DNA from: Selenobaculum gibii
Lineage (GTDB): Bacteria; Bacillota; Negativicutes; ICN-92133
Length of the DNA stretch: 64,000 nt
Direction of reading: 5' to 3'
Assembly (NCBI RefSeq): GCF_030273445.1
Contig: NZ_CP120678.1
Span: 2,519,501 to 2,583,500, forward strand
In this document: piece by piece, positions 9,378-17,901 of the stretch
How the letters are laid out: each line of letters begins with the position of its first letter
Numbering within the stretch: position 1 is the stretch's first letter
Position numbers and translations under genes: made by a program
Notes under the pieces: generated by a model
Database searches by the model: none
Told to the model about the DNA's origin: nothing
What the model saw: the letters and a program-made list of their open reading frames with translations, nothing else

Positions 9378-10706
9378 TCAAGAATGAAATTTTTCTACTT
9401 TACCTTTCTCAACGCGAGCAAAAATCAAAGGTTCCTTCGCTGGCTTATGCGTGCCAATCGTTAAAGCTTCCTTATATAAAGATTCTGCATCCGCAAGTAC
9501 CCCCTTTTTCGAAGTATAAAACACAGCCAACACATCACCAACTTTGACATAATTGCCAACTTTTTTTCGCATGATGATTCCAGCTGAAAAATCAATCACA
9601 CTTTCTTTCGTTTCTCTGCCCGCACCTAGAATCACTGAAACAATACCACACTTTTCAGTATCCATTTTTTCGATATATCCCTCTTGCTGAGCAATCACTT
9701 CATGTAAATAAGGCGCCTTAACAAATTTCTCTGTGTTAAGAATTACCCCTGTATCTCCACCTTGAGCATCTACCATTGCAACAAGTTTATCAAAGGCCGA
9801 ACCGTCTCGGAGTGATTTTTCCGCCATTTTCTTGCATTCTTCCAGACTTCCTTTTCCCGATAAATACAGCATATTTTGAGCCAACGTCAAACAGACTTCC
9901 GTCAAATCCTCCGGCCCTTTTCCTTTCAATGTATCGACAACTTCAATAATTTCTAAAGAATTTCCAATCGCATTTCCAAGCGGAATATCCATATCCGTAA
10001 TCAAAGCAACTGTGCGTTTTCCGGCCGCCGCTCCAATTGACACCATTTTTTCTGATAATTCAATCGCATCATCAATCGTCTTCATAAATGCGCCACTGCC
10101 TTTTTTGACGTCGAGCAGAATACAATCGCTTCCTGCAGCTAGCTTTTTACTCATAATGGATGCCGCGATTAGAGGAATGCTACTTACCGTTGCCGTTACA
10201 TCCCGCAATGCATACAATTTTTTATCAGCAGGTGCAAGATTTCCCGTCTGCCCGATTACACTAAGCCCATGTTTATTCACAATATCAAAGAATTCTTGCT
10301 CTTTAAGTGCGGTCCGCATATGTGGAATCGCTTCCATTTTATCAACCGTCCCACCCGTATGCCCAAGTCCACGCCCTGACATCTTCGCAACTTTACCTCC
10401 ACAGGCCGCAACAATCGGCGCAATCACAAGCGTTGTCTTGTCTCCTACACCACCAGTACTATGCTTGTCCACTTTGACTCCTTCGATTCCAGATAAATCA
10501 ATGCAATCTCCGGAGCGCGACATGTAATCAGTAAGTATAGCTAACTCTTTATCACTCATCCCATTGAGATAGATTGCCATAAGCATTGCTGCCATTTGAT
10601 AATCTGCAATACTTCCTGCGACATATCCGTCAATCATAAATGCAATCTCTTTATCATTTAAAGCAAAATTATCACGTTTTTTTGCAATTAAATCATACAT
10701 TCTCAC
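9378..10706 (-). CDS. pdp: Pyrimidine-nucleoside phosphorylase
   Basis: 442 residues, typical of the thymidine/pyrimidine phosphorylase family. The signature KVDKHSTGGVGDKTTL binds phosphate, and the C-terminal lobe (FSAGIIMRKKVGNYVKVGDVL) is the family's barrel-sandwich domain. It splits uridine, deoxyuridine and thymidine to base plus (deoxy)ribose-1-phosphate. GTG at 10706 is kept as the start because GGGGGA lies six bases upstream; an in-frame ATG two codons later is the alternative. Neighbours cdd and deoC complete a salvage pathway. Confidence 0.95.
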   Translation of the reverse strand: MRMYDLIAKKRDNFALNDKEIAFMIDGYVAGSIADYQMAAMLMAIYLNGMSDKELAILTDYMSRSGDCIDLSGIEGVKVDKHSTGGVGDKTTLVIAPIVAACGGKVAKMSGRGLGHTGGTVDKMEAIPHMRTALKEQEFFDIVNKHGLSVIGQTGNLAPADKKLYALRDVTATVSSIPLIAASIMSKKLAAGSDCILLDVKKGSGAFMKTIDDAIELSEKMVSIGAAAGKRTVALITDMDIPLGNAIGNSLEIIEVVDTLKGKGPEDLTEVCLTLAQNMLYLSGKGSLEECKKMAEKSLRDGSAFDKLVAMVDAQGGDTGVILNTEKFVKAPYLHEVIAQQEGYIEKMDTEKCGIVSVILGAGRETKESVIDFSAGIIMRKKVGNYVKVGDVLAVFYTSKKGVLADAESLYKEALTIGTHKPAKEPLIFARVEKGKVEKFHS

Positions 10707-10766
10707 TAGGCATCCCCCTAAAATAATTAATTTCTACTGTCCACACACCACTAATACTTACTATTG

Positions 10767-11435
10767 CTACTTTTCATCCCAAGCTTCTTGACTGCGAAAC
10801 AGTTGAACCGCAGAACTCGTCCCAATCCTGTCGCAACCTTCACCGATAAAAGCCTCTAAATCCTCGATTGACCTTATACCACCAGCTGCTTTAATCCTTA
10901 CATTCTTGCCAATATTCTGCTTAAATAAGCGAATATCATTAAGTGTAGCTCCACCTATGCCAAAACCAGTCGAGGTTTTAATAAAATCCGCTTCCGCCTC
11001 AGTGACTGCTTTGCACATTGCAATCTTTTCCTGCTCTGTTAAAGAGCACGTTTCAATAATCACCTTGAGAACTTTAGTTCCAACAGCTTTTTTTAACGTT
11101 CTAATTTCTTCTGTAACCTTATCATAATCACCATTTTTTACATCTGTGAGGTTAATTACCATATCAAATTCATTCGCTCCATCAGCTAAAGCCTGTTCAA
11201 CTTCCGTCAACTTAGCCTTAGTAGTGCTATAGCCAAGCGGAAATCCAATAACCGTACAAATATTAATTTTATCCCCATATTTATTATGAATTCTTTTTAC
11301 ATAGGATGGAGGTACGCAAACAGAAGCAGTCTTATATGTAATCGCCTCTTCACATAATTTCTCGATATCTTCCCAAGTTGCAACTGCTTTTAATAATGTA
11401 TGATCTATCCGTCTCAAAATTTCCGATTCTGTCAT
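10767..11435 (-). CDS. deoC: Deoxyribose-phosphate aldolase
   Basis: 222 residues, the normal length. The Schiff-base lysine lies in KVIIETC and the second active-site lysine in FIKTSTGFG; AAGGIR is the phosphate-binding loop. It cleaves 2-deoxyribose-5-phosphate to glyceraldehyde-3-phosphate and acetaldehyde. It is the first gene of the operon deoC-pdp-cdd-GNAT. A deoxyribomutase is not present here. AAGGAAG precedes the ATG. Confidence 0.95.
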   Translation of the reverse strand: MTESEILRRIDHTLLKAVATWEDIEKLCEEAITYKTASVCVPPSYVKRIHNKYGDKINICTVIGFPLGYSTTKAKLTEVEQALADGANEFDMVINLTDVKNGDYDKVTEEIRTLKKAVGTKVLKVIIETCSLTEQEKIAMCKAVTEAEADFIKTSTGFGIGGATLNDIRLFKQNIGKNVRIKAAGGIRSIEDLEAFIGEGCDRIGTSSAVQLFRSQEAWDEK

Positions 11436-11467
11436 TTTATCATCTTCCTTCTCGCTTTATTAAGCTC

Positions 11468-11496
11468 ATACTAACATAAAAAAAATTGTATCTCAA
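11468..11496 (-). promoter_or_regulatory. Promoter of the deoC-pdp-cdd operon
   Basis: Minus strand TTGAGA, 17-bp T-rich spacer, TAGTAT, 33 bases before deoC. Inferred by consensus only. Confidence 0.5.
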
Positions 11497-11718
11497 TAAG
11501 ATAAAATAAGACTTGATTTCGGTGAAGTTTTCACTCCGGCTGAATCTTAGACGCTCTTATTTAGGAAATTAACCAATCTTAGCTTAATATACCCTCAAAA
11601 TAGCAAATTCATCATTTAATTGCGCTAACAAAGATTTTATTTCCTTTGAAGTAGTAAATATTTTTAGAGCCACAAAAAAATATATAAATTCACAAAAAAA
11701 TATATTTTCTCCAATTTT
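11497..11718. other. Intergenic region with a possible degenerate interspersed element
   Basis: 222 bases with no gene seen. Around 11512-11570 a block pairing CGGTGAA with TTCAC is followed by GAATCTTAGACGC; a loosely similar layout occurs at about 50922-51000. The rest is AT-rich tract. Confidence 0.3.
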
Positions 11719-11747
11719 TTGACATGTTTTTTCTTATTTTCTATAAA
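11719..11747 (+). promoter_or_regulatory. Promoter of the histidine kinase gene
   Basis: TTGACA, 17-bp spacer, TATAAA: near-perfect sigma-70 consensus. It ends 85 bases before the kinase start and rules out an upstream in-frame start that would fall inside it. Confidence 0.7.
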
Positions 11748-11832
11748 TCGGGCAGGAAATGTTTATTTTATCAAGAAGTTTATAACACTGGTACAACTTC
11801 ATAAAATTTTACAAATACACTTAGGAGTTTAT

Positions 11833-13494
11833 ATGGAGACTATAAATATTCCCGTGATAACCTCATTAGCAGGTACAGCCATGATTGTCGTTATATATAT
11901 CTATCTTTACTTTCTCTATGAGGAACGCTGCATTGGTATTTGGGCAATTGCCTGGACTACTCTCTTTTCTCGTTACGTTTTTTTTGATTCCGGATTATTA
12001 ACCTGGCAAGACTCCTTCTTCAATTTTTTTGTATTTCAATCTCTTATTATCGCTAGTTGTCTCTTGCTGGTTCGTGGTATATACGACTTTATGGGGAAGC
12101 CTTTTGACAAACAAAAACTATTTGGTGGTATTATCCTGCTAACAGTTTTAAATACATTTACCGATGTGATTGCTCCTTCACCACAAATCAAACTTTTATT
12201 TCCGCTAATTGTCGGCAGCTCTATCGGCCTATGGATGGGCGTAATTTTTATTCGATTAAAGAATCTTCAAGGAATCGGACACCTTTTTACTGGATTTGCC
12301 TATATCGCATGGAACCTCTTTAATTTATCATATCCATTTAATATTTTTTCACCCCTTATCGCCAATTACAGCTATATTATTGGGGGAACGCTTCGCCTCT
12401 GCATTGGAATTGGAACTTTACTCGTTTATTTCGAAAAAGTTCGCAATGATTTAATAAAAAAGGAGCATGAAGCACGCCTATTTGCAGAAAATGCATCGGA
12501 TATTATTTATTATGTTGAAATGTATCCAACCTTTAAAATTAATTATATTAGTCCTGCTGTTCTTCAAGTAACCGGCTACACAGTTCAGGACTTTATGAAA
12601 AACCCAACCTTTTATTTAAAAGTCATCCACCCTGAAGATAGAAAATTAATAGAAAGATTTATTCGTTCAGCCCCAGACAATATTCAGGATACATTACTGT
12701 TACGAATTTTTGATAAAAACAAAAAAATTATTTGGCTAGAACAAAAAGTTGTCCCTGTTTATCATAGAAATAATCAATTTATCGGAATCCAAGGGATTAT
12801 TCGCGATATTTCTGAGCGAAAAAACCTAGAAAGACTTTCATCAGTTCTTGATAAAATGAGTGCTGTCCGCAATATGGCTGCAACAGTAGCCCATGAAATT
12901 CGCAATCCGATGACAACAGTTAAGGGATATCTTCAGCTTATGTCGCGAAAAAATAAATATCAAAGCGACCATGATAAATTCAAACTTATGATTGATGAAT
13001 TAAATCGAGCAAACCTTATCATCTCCGAATATTTATCCGCATCACGAGAAAAAGTAATTCTTCTTAAACCGTGTGTACTAAATGATATTATTCTTACTAT
13101 ATTACCGCTACTTGAAGCTACAGCAAAAGATAATTTTGTAACAATAAAAACAAAATTATCCGAATTACCAAAAATTCCGTTAGATGAAAATGAAATTCGC
13201 CAACTTATTTTAAACATTGTTCGCAATGGAGTTGAAGCTATGCAAAATGGTGGTTTTTTACACATAGAAACCGTTTACAACAAAAATCAAGTAGTTTTAT
13301 CCATTCACGATCACGGAACCGGAATCCCAGAGGAAATATTAAACAATATTGGCACTCCTTTTTTTACTACAAAAGACACTGGTACCGGTTTAGGACTATC
13401 CGTATGTTATCAAATTGCTGCTCGGCATAATGCCAATATAAAAATTGATACTAGCAACCTCGGTACTACATTTCATATCTGCTTTGACCTTTAG
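11833..13494 (+). CDS. Membrane PAS-domain sensor histidine kinase
   Basis: 553 residues. The first about 200 residues hold roughly seven hydrophobic spans. A PAS domain follows (IIYYVEMYPTFKINYISPAVLQVTGY...GIIRDISERK), then the HisKA box with phospho-acceptor His354 (AHEIRNPMTTVKGYL) and the ATPase domain (NIVRNGVEAM, DHGTGIP, GTGLGLSVCYQI). The arrangement resembles sporulation-type KinA/B-like kinases; no response regulator is adjacent, so it is an orphan in this window. The start ATG is chosen because TTAGGAG precedes it and the longer frame would begin within the promoter. Confidence 0.88.
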   Translation: METINIPVITSLAGTAMIVVIYIYLYFLYEERCIGIWAIAWTTLFSRYVFFDSGLLTWQDSFFNFFVFQSLIIASCLLLVRGIYDFMGKPFDKQKLFGGIILLTVLNTFTDVIAPSPQIKLLFPLIVGSSIGLWMGVIFIRLKNLQGIGHLFTGFAYIAWNLFNLSYPFNIFSPLIANYSYIIGGTLRLCIGIGTLLVYFEKVRNDLIKKEHEARLFAENASDIIYYVEMYPTFKINYISPAVLQVTGYTVQDFMKNPTFYLKVIHPEDRKLIERFIRSAPDNIQDTLLLRIFDKNKKIIWLEQKVVPVYHRNNQFIGIQGIIRDISERKNLERLSSVLDKMSAVRNMAATVAHEIRNPMTTVKGYLQLMSRKNKYQSDHDKFKLMIDELNRANLIISEYLSASREKVILLKPCVLNDIILTILPLLEATAKDNFVTIKTKLSELPKIPLDENEIRQLILNIVRNGVEAMQNGGFLHIETVYNKNQVVLSIHDHGTGIPEEILNNIGTPFFTTKDTGTGLGLSVCYQIAARHNANIKIDTSNLGTTFHICFDL

Positions 13495-13510
13495 ACTCAC
13501 AAAAATTAAT

Positions 13511-13557
13511 AAAAAGCTCATGTTTTCGCTTGAACAAAAGCGAAAGCATGAGCTTTT
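13511..13557 (+). terminator. Terminator after the histidine kinase gene
   Basis: A long stem (AAAAAGCTCATG...CATGAGCTTTTT, about 19 bp with small mismatches) followed by a T-run. Confidence 0.85.
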
Positions 13558-13635
13558 TATTTTTTATCCGATAATTAACCTACGCTAGCCTCTCATCTGC
13601 TATAAGTGAAAGTAAAAAAGGATATCCCTTTAAAT

Positions 13636-13694
13636 AAAATGCGACTAGGATTCAGGTGATATTTTTATTCCATCTGAATCCTAGTCGCATTTTA
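13636..13694. repeat. 20-bp perfect inverted repeat in the leader of the FeeM-like gene
   Basis: AAAATGCGACTAGGATTCAG at 13636-13655 is the exact reverse complement of 13674-13693, with an 18-base AT-rich loop. A T7 run follows eight bases later (13701 onward). It may be a terminator or an attenuator for the gene starting at 13823. Confidence 0.7.
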
Positions 13695-13750
13695 CACCCC
13701 TTTTTTTGTTAATACAAGGATTATTTTTCCATACCCATAATCAAACAATT

Positions 13751-13769
13751 GGAGGTGGTGAAAATGTAA
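13751..13769 (+). promoter_or_regulatory. Ribosome site followed by ATG-TAA (start-stop) in the leader
   Basis: GGAGGTGG at 13751-13758 precedes ATG at 13764, which is followed at once by TAA. An in-frame GTG upstream would give only a four-residue peptide. It sits 54 bases before the next gene and could hold a ribosome in the leader; function is inferred. Confidence 0.35.
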
Positions 13770-13822
13770 CTTTAACTTTTATACAACTATCAAAAAAATT
13801 TTATTAACAAAGGGGTATTCAT

Positions 13823-14986
13823 ATGCAAAAAAATCAGAATTTATTAACAAATGATGAATCAACAATTTTATTAAAGGTAGCACAAACTAACGCTGAAAAA
13901 GAGGCCGTTTACAATTTTCGCTATAACGTTTACGTTGAAGAAATGGATAAACATCGTATTGACGCAGATCTAAATCACAAAATGATTTCGGATCTTTTTG
14001 ACGATTGGGCTATCAATATCTACGCTGAGAAATCTGGCAAAATCGTTGGCGTCAACCGCCTAAATATTGCCCCAGCGAATAAATTTCCTAAAGATATCAT
14101 TCAAACTCTCGATTTAAAAAGATTTATTCAATTAGGGGGATTAGAAGAAAATGAAAATATAACCCTAATGACAAAATTAATGGTAGACAAAGCTTTTCGC
14201 AACTCACCTCTTCTCTATTTATTAATGAAAAAATCATATGAACTCTTCGCTGAATATGATATTCAATTCGGGTTTGGTGGCTGCAACCTGCATTTATTAC
14301 GTCTCTATGAACAAATGGGACTGCACCGCTATGCAGAAAACTTTATTGATGGTGGCTATGGACTATTATTTCCTATTGTTATGCTGGCTGACGATGTTGA
14401 CCACTTCCGTCGTGTTCGTTCGCCTTTATACCGTCTAGCACGCAAAAGAACAAATAAAAATTTAGATAAAGTTACTTGGTTTCACGAAACTTTTCAAAAT
14501 AATTCAAATATTATGAATAGCCAAATAATTAGTGCCGACGCACTCTGGGATTTTCTTTGCCGAACGTTAAAAGCCTCACCAACAAATATTTTACCAATCC
14601 TTGATGGCTTATCGGTTGAGGAGGCAAAAATATTTGTTCATAGCTGCGGAATTATCATTCAATGCCAACCAAATAATTTGCTCACACTCCAAGGCGAAGT
14701 CAGTTATTCTCATACAATTTTATTGAGCGGGAAACTACAATCTAAAACAATAATAAAGCCCCAAAAACATTACCTACCTGGAGATTACTTCGGCGCAAAC
14801 GGATTAACAGAGCAAAACAAACATATTGAAGATATTGTTGCCATCGCTCCTTCTCAAATTTTAGTCTTAACCGGGCTTGGATTTCAGCGTTTTAGTAACA
14901 GTAACTTTGAAATTGCTCATAAAATAGTGAAAAACTGTCGTCAAATAAGTTATCATTCTCCCTATAAATTAACCGTTAACGAATAG
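13823..14986 (+). CDS. FeeM-like GNAT acyltransferase fused to a cNMP-binding-like domain
   Basis: 387 residues. Residues about 10-215 resemble the N-acyl amino acid synthase (FeeM)/autoinducer-synthase branch of the GNAT fold: EKEAVYNFRYNVYVEEM near the N-terminus, then NRLNIAP, ITLMTKLMVDKAFRNSPLLYLLMKKSYEL and FGFGGCNLHLLRLYEQMGLHRY. Residues about 235-375 look like a cyclic-nucleotide-binding beta-roll (NNLLTLQGEVSYSHTILLSGKL...YLPGDYFGANGL). An N-acyl product synthesised under ligand control is inference. AAAGGGG precedes the ATG. No partner gene is adjacent. Confidence 0.7.
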   Translation: MQKNQNLLTNDESTILLKVAQTNAEKEAVYNFRYNVYVEEMDKHRIDADLNHKMISDLFDDWAINIYAEKSGKIVGVNRLNIAPANKFPKDIIQTLDLKRFIQLGGLEENENITLMTKLMVDKAFRNSPLLYLLMKKSYELFAEYDIQFGFGGCNLHLLRLYEQMGLHRYAENFIDGGYGLLFPIVMLADDVDHFRRVRSPLYRLARKRTNKNLDKVTWFHETFQNNSNIMNSQIISADALWDFLCRTLKASPTNILPILDGLSVEEAKIFVHSCGIIIQCQPNNLLTLQGEVSYSHTILLSGKLQSKTIIKPQKHYLPGDYFGANGLTEQNKHIEDIVAIAPSQILVLTGLGFQRFSNSNFEIAHKIVKNCRQISYHSPYKLTVNE

Positions 14987-15114
14987 AAAAAGTAAATCTT
15001 AGCCTTTTGCCAGTCCCCTCCTATAGGTATAAATGTAAAACCACGAAACAAAATCTTTGATTTTGTGTGAGGAATTTATTTCTCTAGATGAGATAATTGT
15101 TATCAGAGAAAATT

Positions 15115-15151
15115 AGAAGCCCATTTCTCGCTAAGCGGGAGATGGGCTTCT
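15115..15151. terminator. Terminator of the collagen-like gene
   Basis: Stem AGAAGCCCAT..CTCGC / GCGGGAG..ATGGGCTTCT with a short loop, 19 bases beyond the stop codon at 15170. T-richness is modest on both sides. Confidence 0.65.
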
Positions 15152-15169
15152 ATTAATTAAAGTTTAGCT

Positions 15170-16035
15170 TTAAAATTCTAATACTGTAATATTAACATCA
15201 GCAAAATTTACTCTTTCATTCGTACAATTGACTAACGCTAATTTCTTCTGATGATTCCCCGTTTGCACAATTGCTGTACCCGCTAAAGTTACATAATCTT
15301 TACAACATCCCATCGTCTCTGTACTCATACCTGGATATATCCTATCATCTACTAAAAATTTTACTGCAATATCCTTAGAACATCCATGGCTGCAAATCGT
15401 AGCAGTAATATTACAATTAATTAAATATGATTTATGGGCCGCCAAATGAATAATCGGTTGCCCTTCCGTATGCTGAATAGATGTACCTCTTTTTACCACA
15501 TTGTTTTCTAATGGTACTAACTCACGGGCTTCTACAGAAATGCACTCTAAGCTATTGGCAAATAAATAATCATGCTCACAATCTTTACCTGTAGGCCCTG
15601 TGGATCCGGTAGCTCCGGTGGCTCCGGTAGCTCCTGTGGCTCCTGTTGCTCCTTTTGCTCCGGTTGCACCTGTTGCTCCTGTAGCACCTGTTGCTCCTGT
15701 TGCTCCTTTTGCTCCGGTTGCCCCTGTTGCACCTGTTGCTCCTGTAGCACCTGTTGCTCCTGTAGCACCTGTTGCTCCTGTAGCACCTGTTGCTCCTGTT
15801 GCTCCGGTTGCTCCTGAGGCTCCTGTAGCTCCTGTAGCACCTGTTGCTCCTGTAGCTCCTGTGGCACCAGTGGCTCCTGTAGCTCCTGAGGCTCCTGTTG
15901 CACCGGTGGCTCCTGTTGCTCCTGTAGCTCCTGAGGCTCCTGTAGCACCTGTAGCTCCTGAGGCACCTGTTGCTCCTGTAGCTCCTGAGGCACCTGTTGC
16001 TCCTGTTGCTCCTGTTGCACCGGTGGCTCCTGTAG
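15170..16035 (-). pseudogene. C-terminal fragment of a collagen-like GXY surface protein, cut off by the prophage
   Basis: The minus strand reads about 148 residues of Gly-Ala-Thr/Ser triplets, then a 138-residue Cys-containing C-terminal domain (starting KDCEHDYLF, ending NITVLEF) that may be a jelly-roll like those capping BclA-type filaments. There is no proper start: the open frame continues upstream only through six codons made of the target duplication and phage DNA, beginning with TTG at 16048 and without a ribosome site. The nearest ATG (16070) is in another frame. Joined to the fragment at 47023-49071 the frame is continuous, so this is the severed 3' part of that gene. Confidence 0.88.
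16031..16035. repeat. Prophage target-site duplication, left copy (TGTAG)
   Basis: TGTAG here and at 47023-47027 are the only bases shared at the two junctions. Five base pairs is the duplication made by Mu-type transposition. Confidence 0.88.
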
Positions 16036-16058
16036 TATAAGCGCGCAAATAGTTCCGG
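16036..16058 (+). repeat. Left terminal inverted repeat of the prophage
   Basis: Starts TATAAGCGCGCAAATAGTT. It matches the inverted right end at 15 of 23 positions. Confidence 0.7.
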
Positions 16059-16108
16059 AAAATTTCTCATTTGGTTTTAAAAAAAATTTTTAAACTTTTA
16101 TATTTTAG

Positions 16109-16154
16109 AAAACCCATTTTAAAAGGTCTTAGAAACCTCTTTAAAATGGGTTTT
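16109..16154 (-). terminator. Terminator at the end of the phage late operon
   Basis: Stem AAAACCCATTTTAAA / TTTAAAATGGGTTTT (15 bp) with an inner GGT/ACC pairing, just past the last late gene. It probably keeps late transcripts out of the host fragment. Confidence 0.75.
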
Positions 16155-16158
16155 AATA

Positions 16159-16281
16159 TTATTTTTTCTCTTGCGAATCTTCTGTTGTTTCTGCTTTGTA
16201 GTCAATGCATTTCTCATTCTTGCAAACATTGTCTACGAGTTTGTGTGCGCAAAAACTACACCGTTTCGGTACTTGCAACAT
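16159..16281 (-). CDS. 40-residue zinc-ribbon-like phage protein
   Basis: A short gene reading MLQVPKRCSFCAHK and then VCKNEKC: a CxxC...CxxxxC pattern that could bind zinc. AAGGAGGAG lies seven bases before the ATG, inside the end of the preceding gene, which it overlaps by 26 bases. It is the last gene of the late operon. The role is unknown. Confidence 0.65.
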   Translation of the reverse strand: MLQVPKRCSFCAHKLVDNVCKNEKCIDYKAETTEDSQEKK

Positions 16282-16648
16282 TCTCAATCTCCTCCTTTTC
16301 AGTTTGATAGGATGCTTGTAACTCTGCAAAATCATTTCGTATATCGGCGATAAGTGCTATATCATTGCGTAGTTGTGCGATGTTCAATGATTTTTGCAAT
16401 TCGGCTACTGCTGTTTGGTAGTCGGATTCTAACTTTGCTAGTTGTTGCTGCTTTTGGTGTTCTGCCTGCTGTGCTTTGTACTCGGCTGATTGAATGAGTG
16501 CGTTATAATCGGATTGCAGGTATAATTTTCCGTCGTACATGATTGGTTCTGTCTTGGTCTGACCTGTCCATTCATATTTTTTCGCTAGCTTTGCATTGTT
16601 GGTGTATCTGCCGATTGTGCCGTCAGACAACCTTTCACAATAAAACAT
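16256..16648 (-). CDS. Coiled-coil protein next to the tail fibre (possible fibre assembly protein)
   Basis: 130 residues. The N-terminal half (MFYCERLSDGTIGRYTNNAKLAKKY) is followed by a charged, Gln-rich coiled coil from about residue 50 onwards (YKAQQAEHQKQQQLAKLESD). It begins one base after the fibre gene stop, with AAGGGG upstream. In Mu the fibre gene is followed by an assembly protein; that role here rests on position only. Confidence 0.6.
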   Translation of the reverse strand: MFYCERLSDGTIGRYTNNAKLAKKYEWTGQTKTEPIMYDGKLYLQSDYNALIQSAEYKAQQAEHQKQQQLAKLESDYQTAVAELQKSLNIAQLRNDIALIADIRNDFAELQASYQTEKEEIENVASTETV

Positions 16649-16649
16649 T

Positions 16650-17888
16650 TTATATTTCCCCTTCCGCGTAAATAAATTTAATAGTTAATCCTGTATAAAC
16701 GGGGTCATGACTAATTGTGACAACATCGTTTTTTAAAACAGGTATATATGTGCTAGCATCAGAAGATGTGTGGTAGTAATTAGACATACTTCCTAATTTG
16801 CTACTACTAATAGAAACAAACCTATTTTGAGTAGTTGCACCCGTATTCGTTGCAATTTTTGCGCACACATACCCATTTGCAGGAGCCGTATAGGTAGTTG
16901 TTGCGCCTGCATCTACAATAGTTTCAAACGTTGATGACGGCATACTCATACTAGCTATGATTTTTTTGCCTGCTGACGTAATATTTGATAAGTCAGTAGC
17001 TGCTTTCGTAACTAAATCCGCTGCTAGCTGTGCCATATCAAGATTGCCCACGTTTGAATTTGTACCGAATGCTTGGACTACCCAAAGGCGACATATTGAC
17101 TGCGGTTGTACGGTTGTTGATTTTCCGTAGATGGCGTTTGATAGTGATGCATCAAAGTTGATTTTTTGTGCATAATTGTAGCTCCCTGTACCCACATTAC
17201 CACGGGTACCAGTTGTAACTACATCGGAGAATGCCCCTTCTGTTGCATTCGTCATGAAATTGGATGCCGTGCCAGTAATATTCGGCAAACCAGCTTCAAG
17301 CACAGTACCTACTTCATCAACACTACTTGCACCACGCACCCACGTAGTCATGAGTGGCACCCTAAAATAAGTATCATCCACATCTGCATAGAACGGTACT
17401 TCACGACCGCCGCTTGCAGTAGATATTGCTTGCCATTCTGTTTCGGTTTTTATCAGCGACGGATGGGTTTGTACCCATTTCCATAAGTCTTCAAATGTTG
17501 ATTTGGGATATTTGCCACCTAAAAGAGGTAATTGACCTGGCTGTAGTTCGGTATATGGAATTGTATATTCAAATCCGACTGGAAGTCCTGCTTTTTTCGT
17601 TGCTTCTGTAATTGCCGTTCGAATATCTTCGTGTGAATCTGAATCTGTGTTGTGTTTATTAAATGCATTTTGATGTGCATATTCATCCTGATTATGATTT
17701 TCAACAGTATCCATTTTTGAAATTTCTTCTGCCAACTTTTCTATTTTCAACTTCAAAAATTTAGTTCTATTAGCTAATTCTTTATGCGGTCTATTATCAA
17801 CACCATCCGCGCCACCCATGACTGGATCATCTTCTTCAAGCTGATAAATTCCTTCAATCCACTCATTTACTTCAGCTAAATTTGCCAT
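16650..17888 (-). CDS. Phage tail fibre protein
   Basis: 412 residues. The N-terminal segment (EWIEGIYQLEEDDPVMGGADGVDNRPHKEL) is a common tail-fibre start that docks to the baseplate. A short coiled coil follows, then a collar-like region (PVGFEYTIPY...GQLPLLGGKYPKSTFEDLW and FRVPLMTTWVRG) and a variable C-terminal tip. It determines host range as the Mu gpS counterpart. AGGAGG precedes the ATG. Confidence 0.85.
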   Translation of the reverse strand: MANLAEVNEWIEGIYQLEEDDPVMGGADGVDNRPHKELANRTKFLKLKIEKLAEEISKMDTVENHNQDEYAHQNAFNKHNTDSDSHEDIRTAITEATKKAGLPVGFEYTIPYTELQPGQLPLLGGKYPKSTFEDLWKWVQTHPSLIKTETEWQAISTASGGREVPFYADVDDTYFRVPLMTTWVRGASSVDEVGTVLEAGLPNITGTASNFMTNATEGAFSDVVTTGTRGNVGTGSYNYAQKINFDASLSNAIYGKSTTVQPQSICRLWVVQAFGTNSNVGNLDMAQLAADLVTKAATDLSNITSAGKKIIASMSMPSSTFETIVDAGATTTYTAPANGYVCAKIATNTGATTQNRFVSISSSKLGSMSNYYHTSSDASTYIPVLKNDVVTISHDPVYTGLTIKFIYAEGEI

Positions 17889-17901
17889 TTAAAAACCTCC
17901 T

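Noticed and set aside
10012-10527. 171-codon plus-strand frame inside pdp
   Set aside because: Lies fully opposite a clear pdp gene and has no recognisable protein features.
15590-16030. Regular short repeats suggesting a CRISPR array
   Set aside because: The repeats are 9-nt codon triplets of a GXY protein, without constant repeats and unique spacers.
15600-16040. Open frame on the plus strand coding a Pro-Val-Ala repeat protein
   Set aside because: It is the antisense shadow of the Gly-Ala-Thr repeat; no ribosome site.
16046-16048. TTG as a real start codon for the collagen C-terminal fragment
   Set aside because: No ribosome site, and the first codons come from phage DNA; better explained as a severed gene.
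15585-16070. ATG at 16070 as start of an Arg/Ser/Cys-rich protein
   Set aside because: Reads the GXY repeat in the wrong frame and is phage end sequence at its start.
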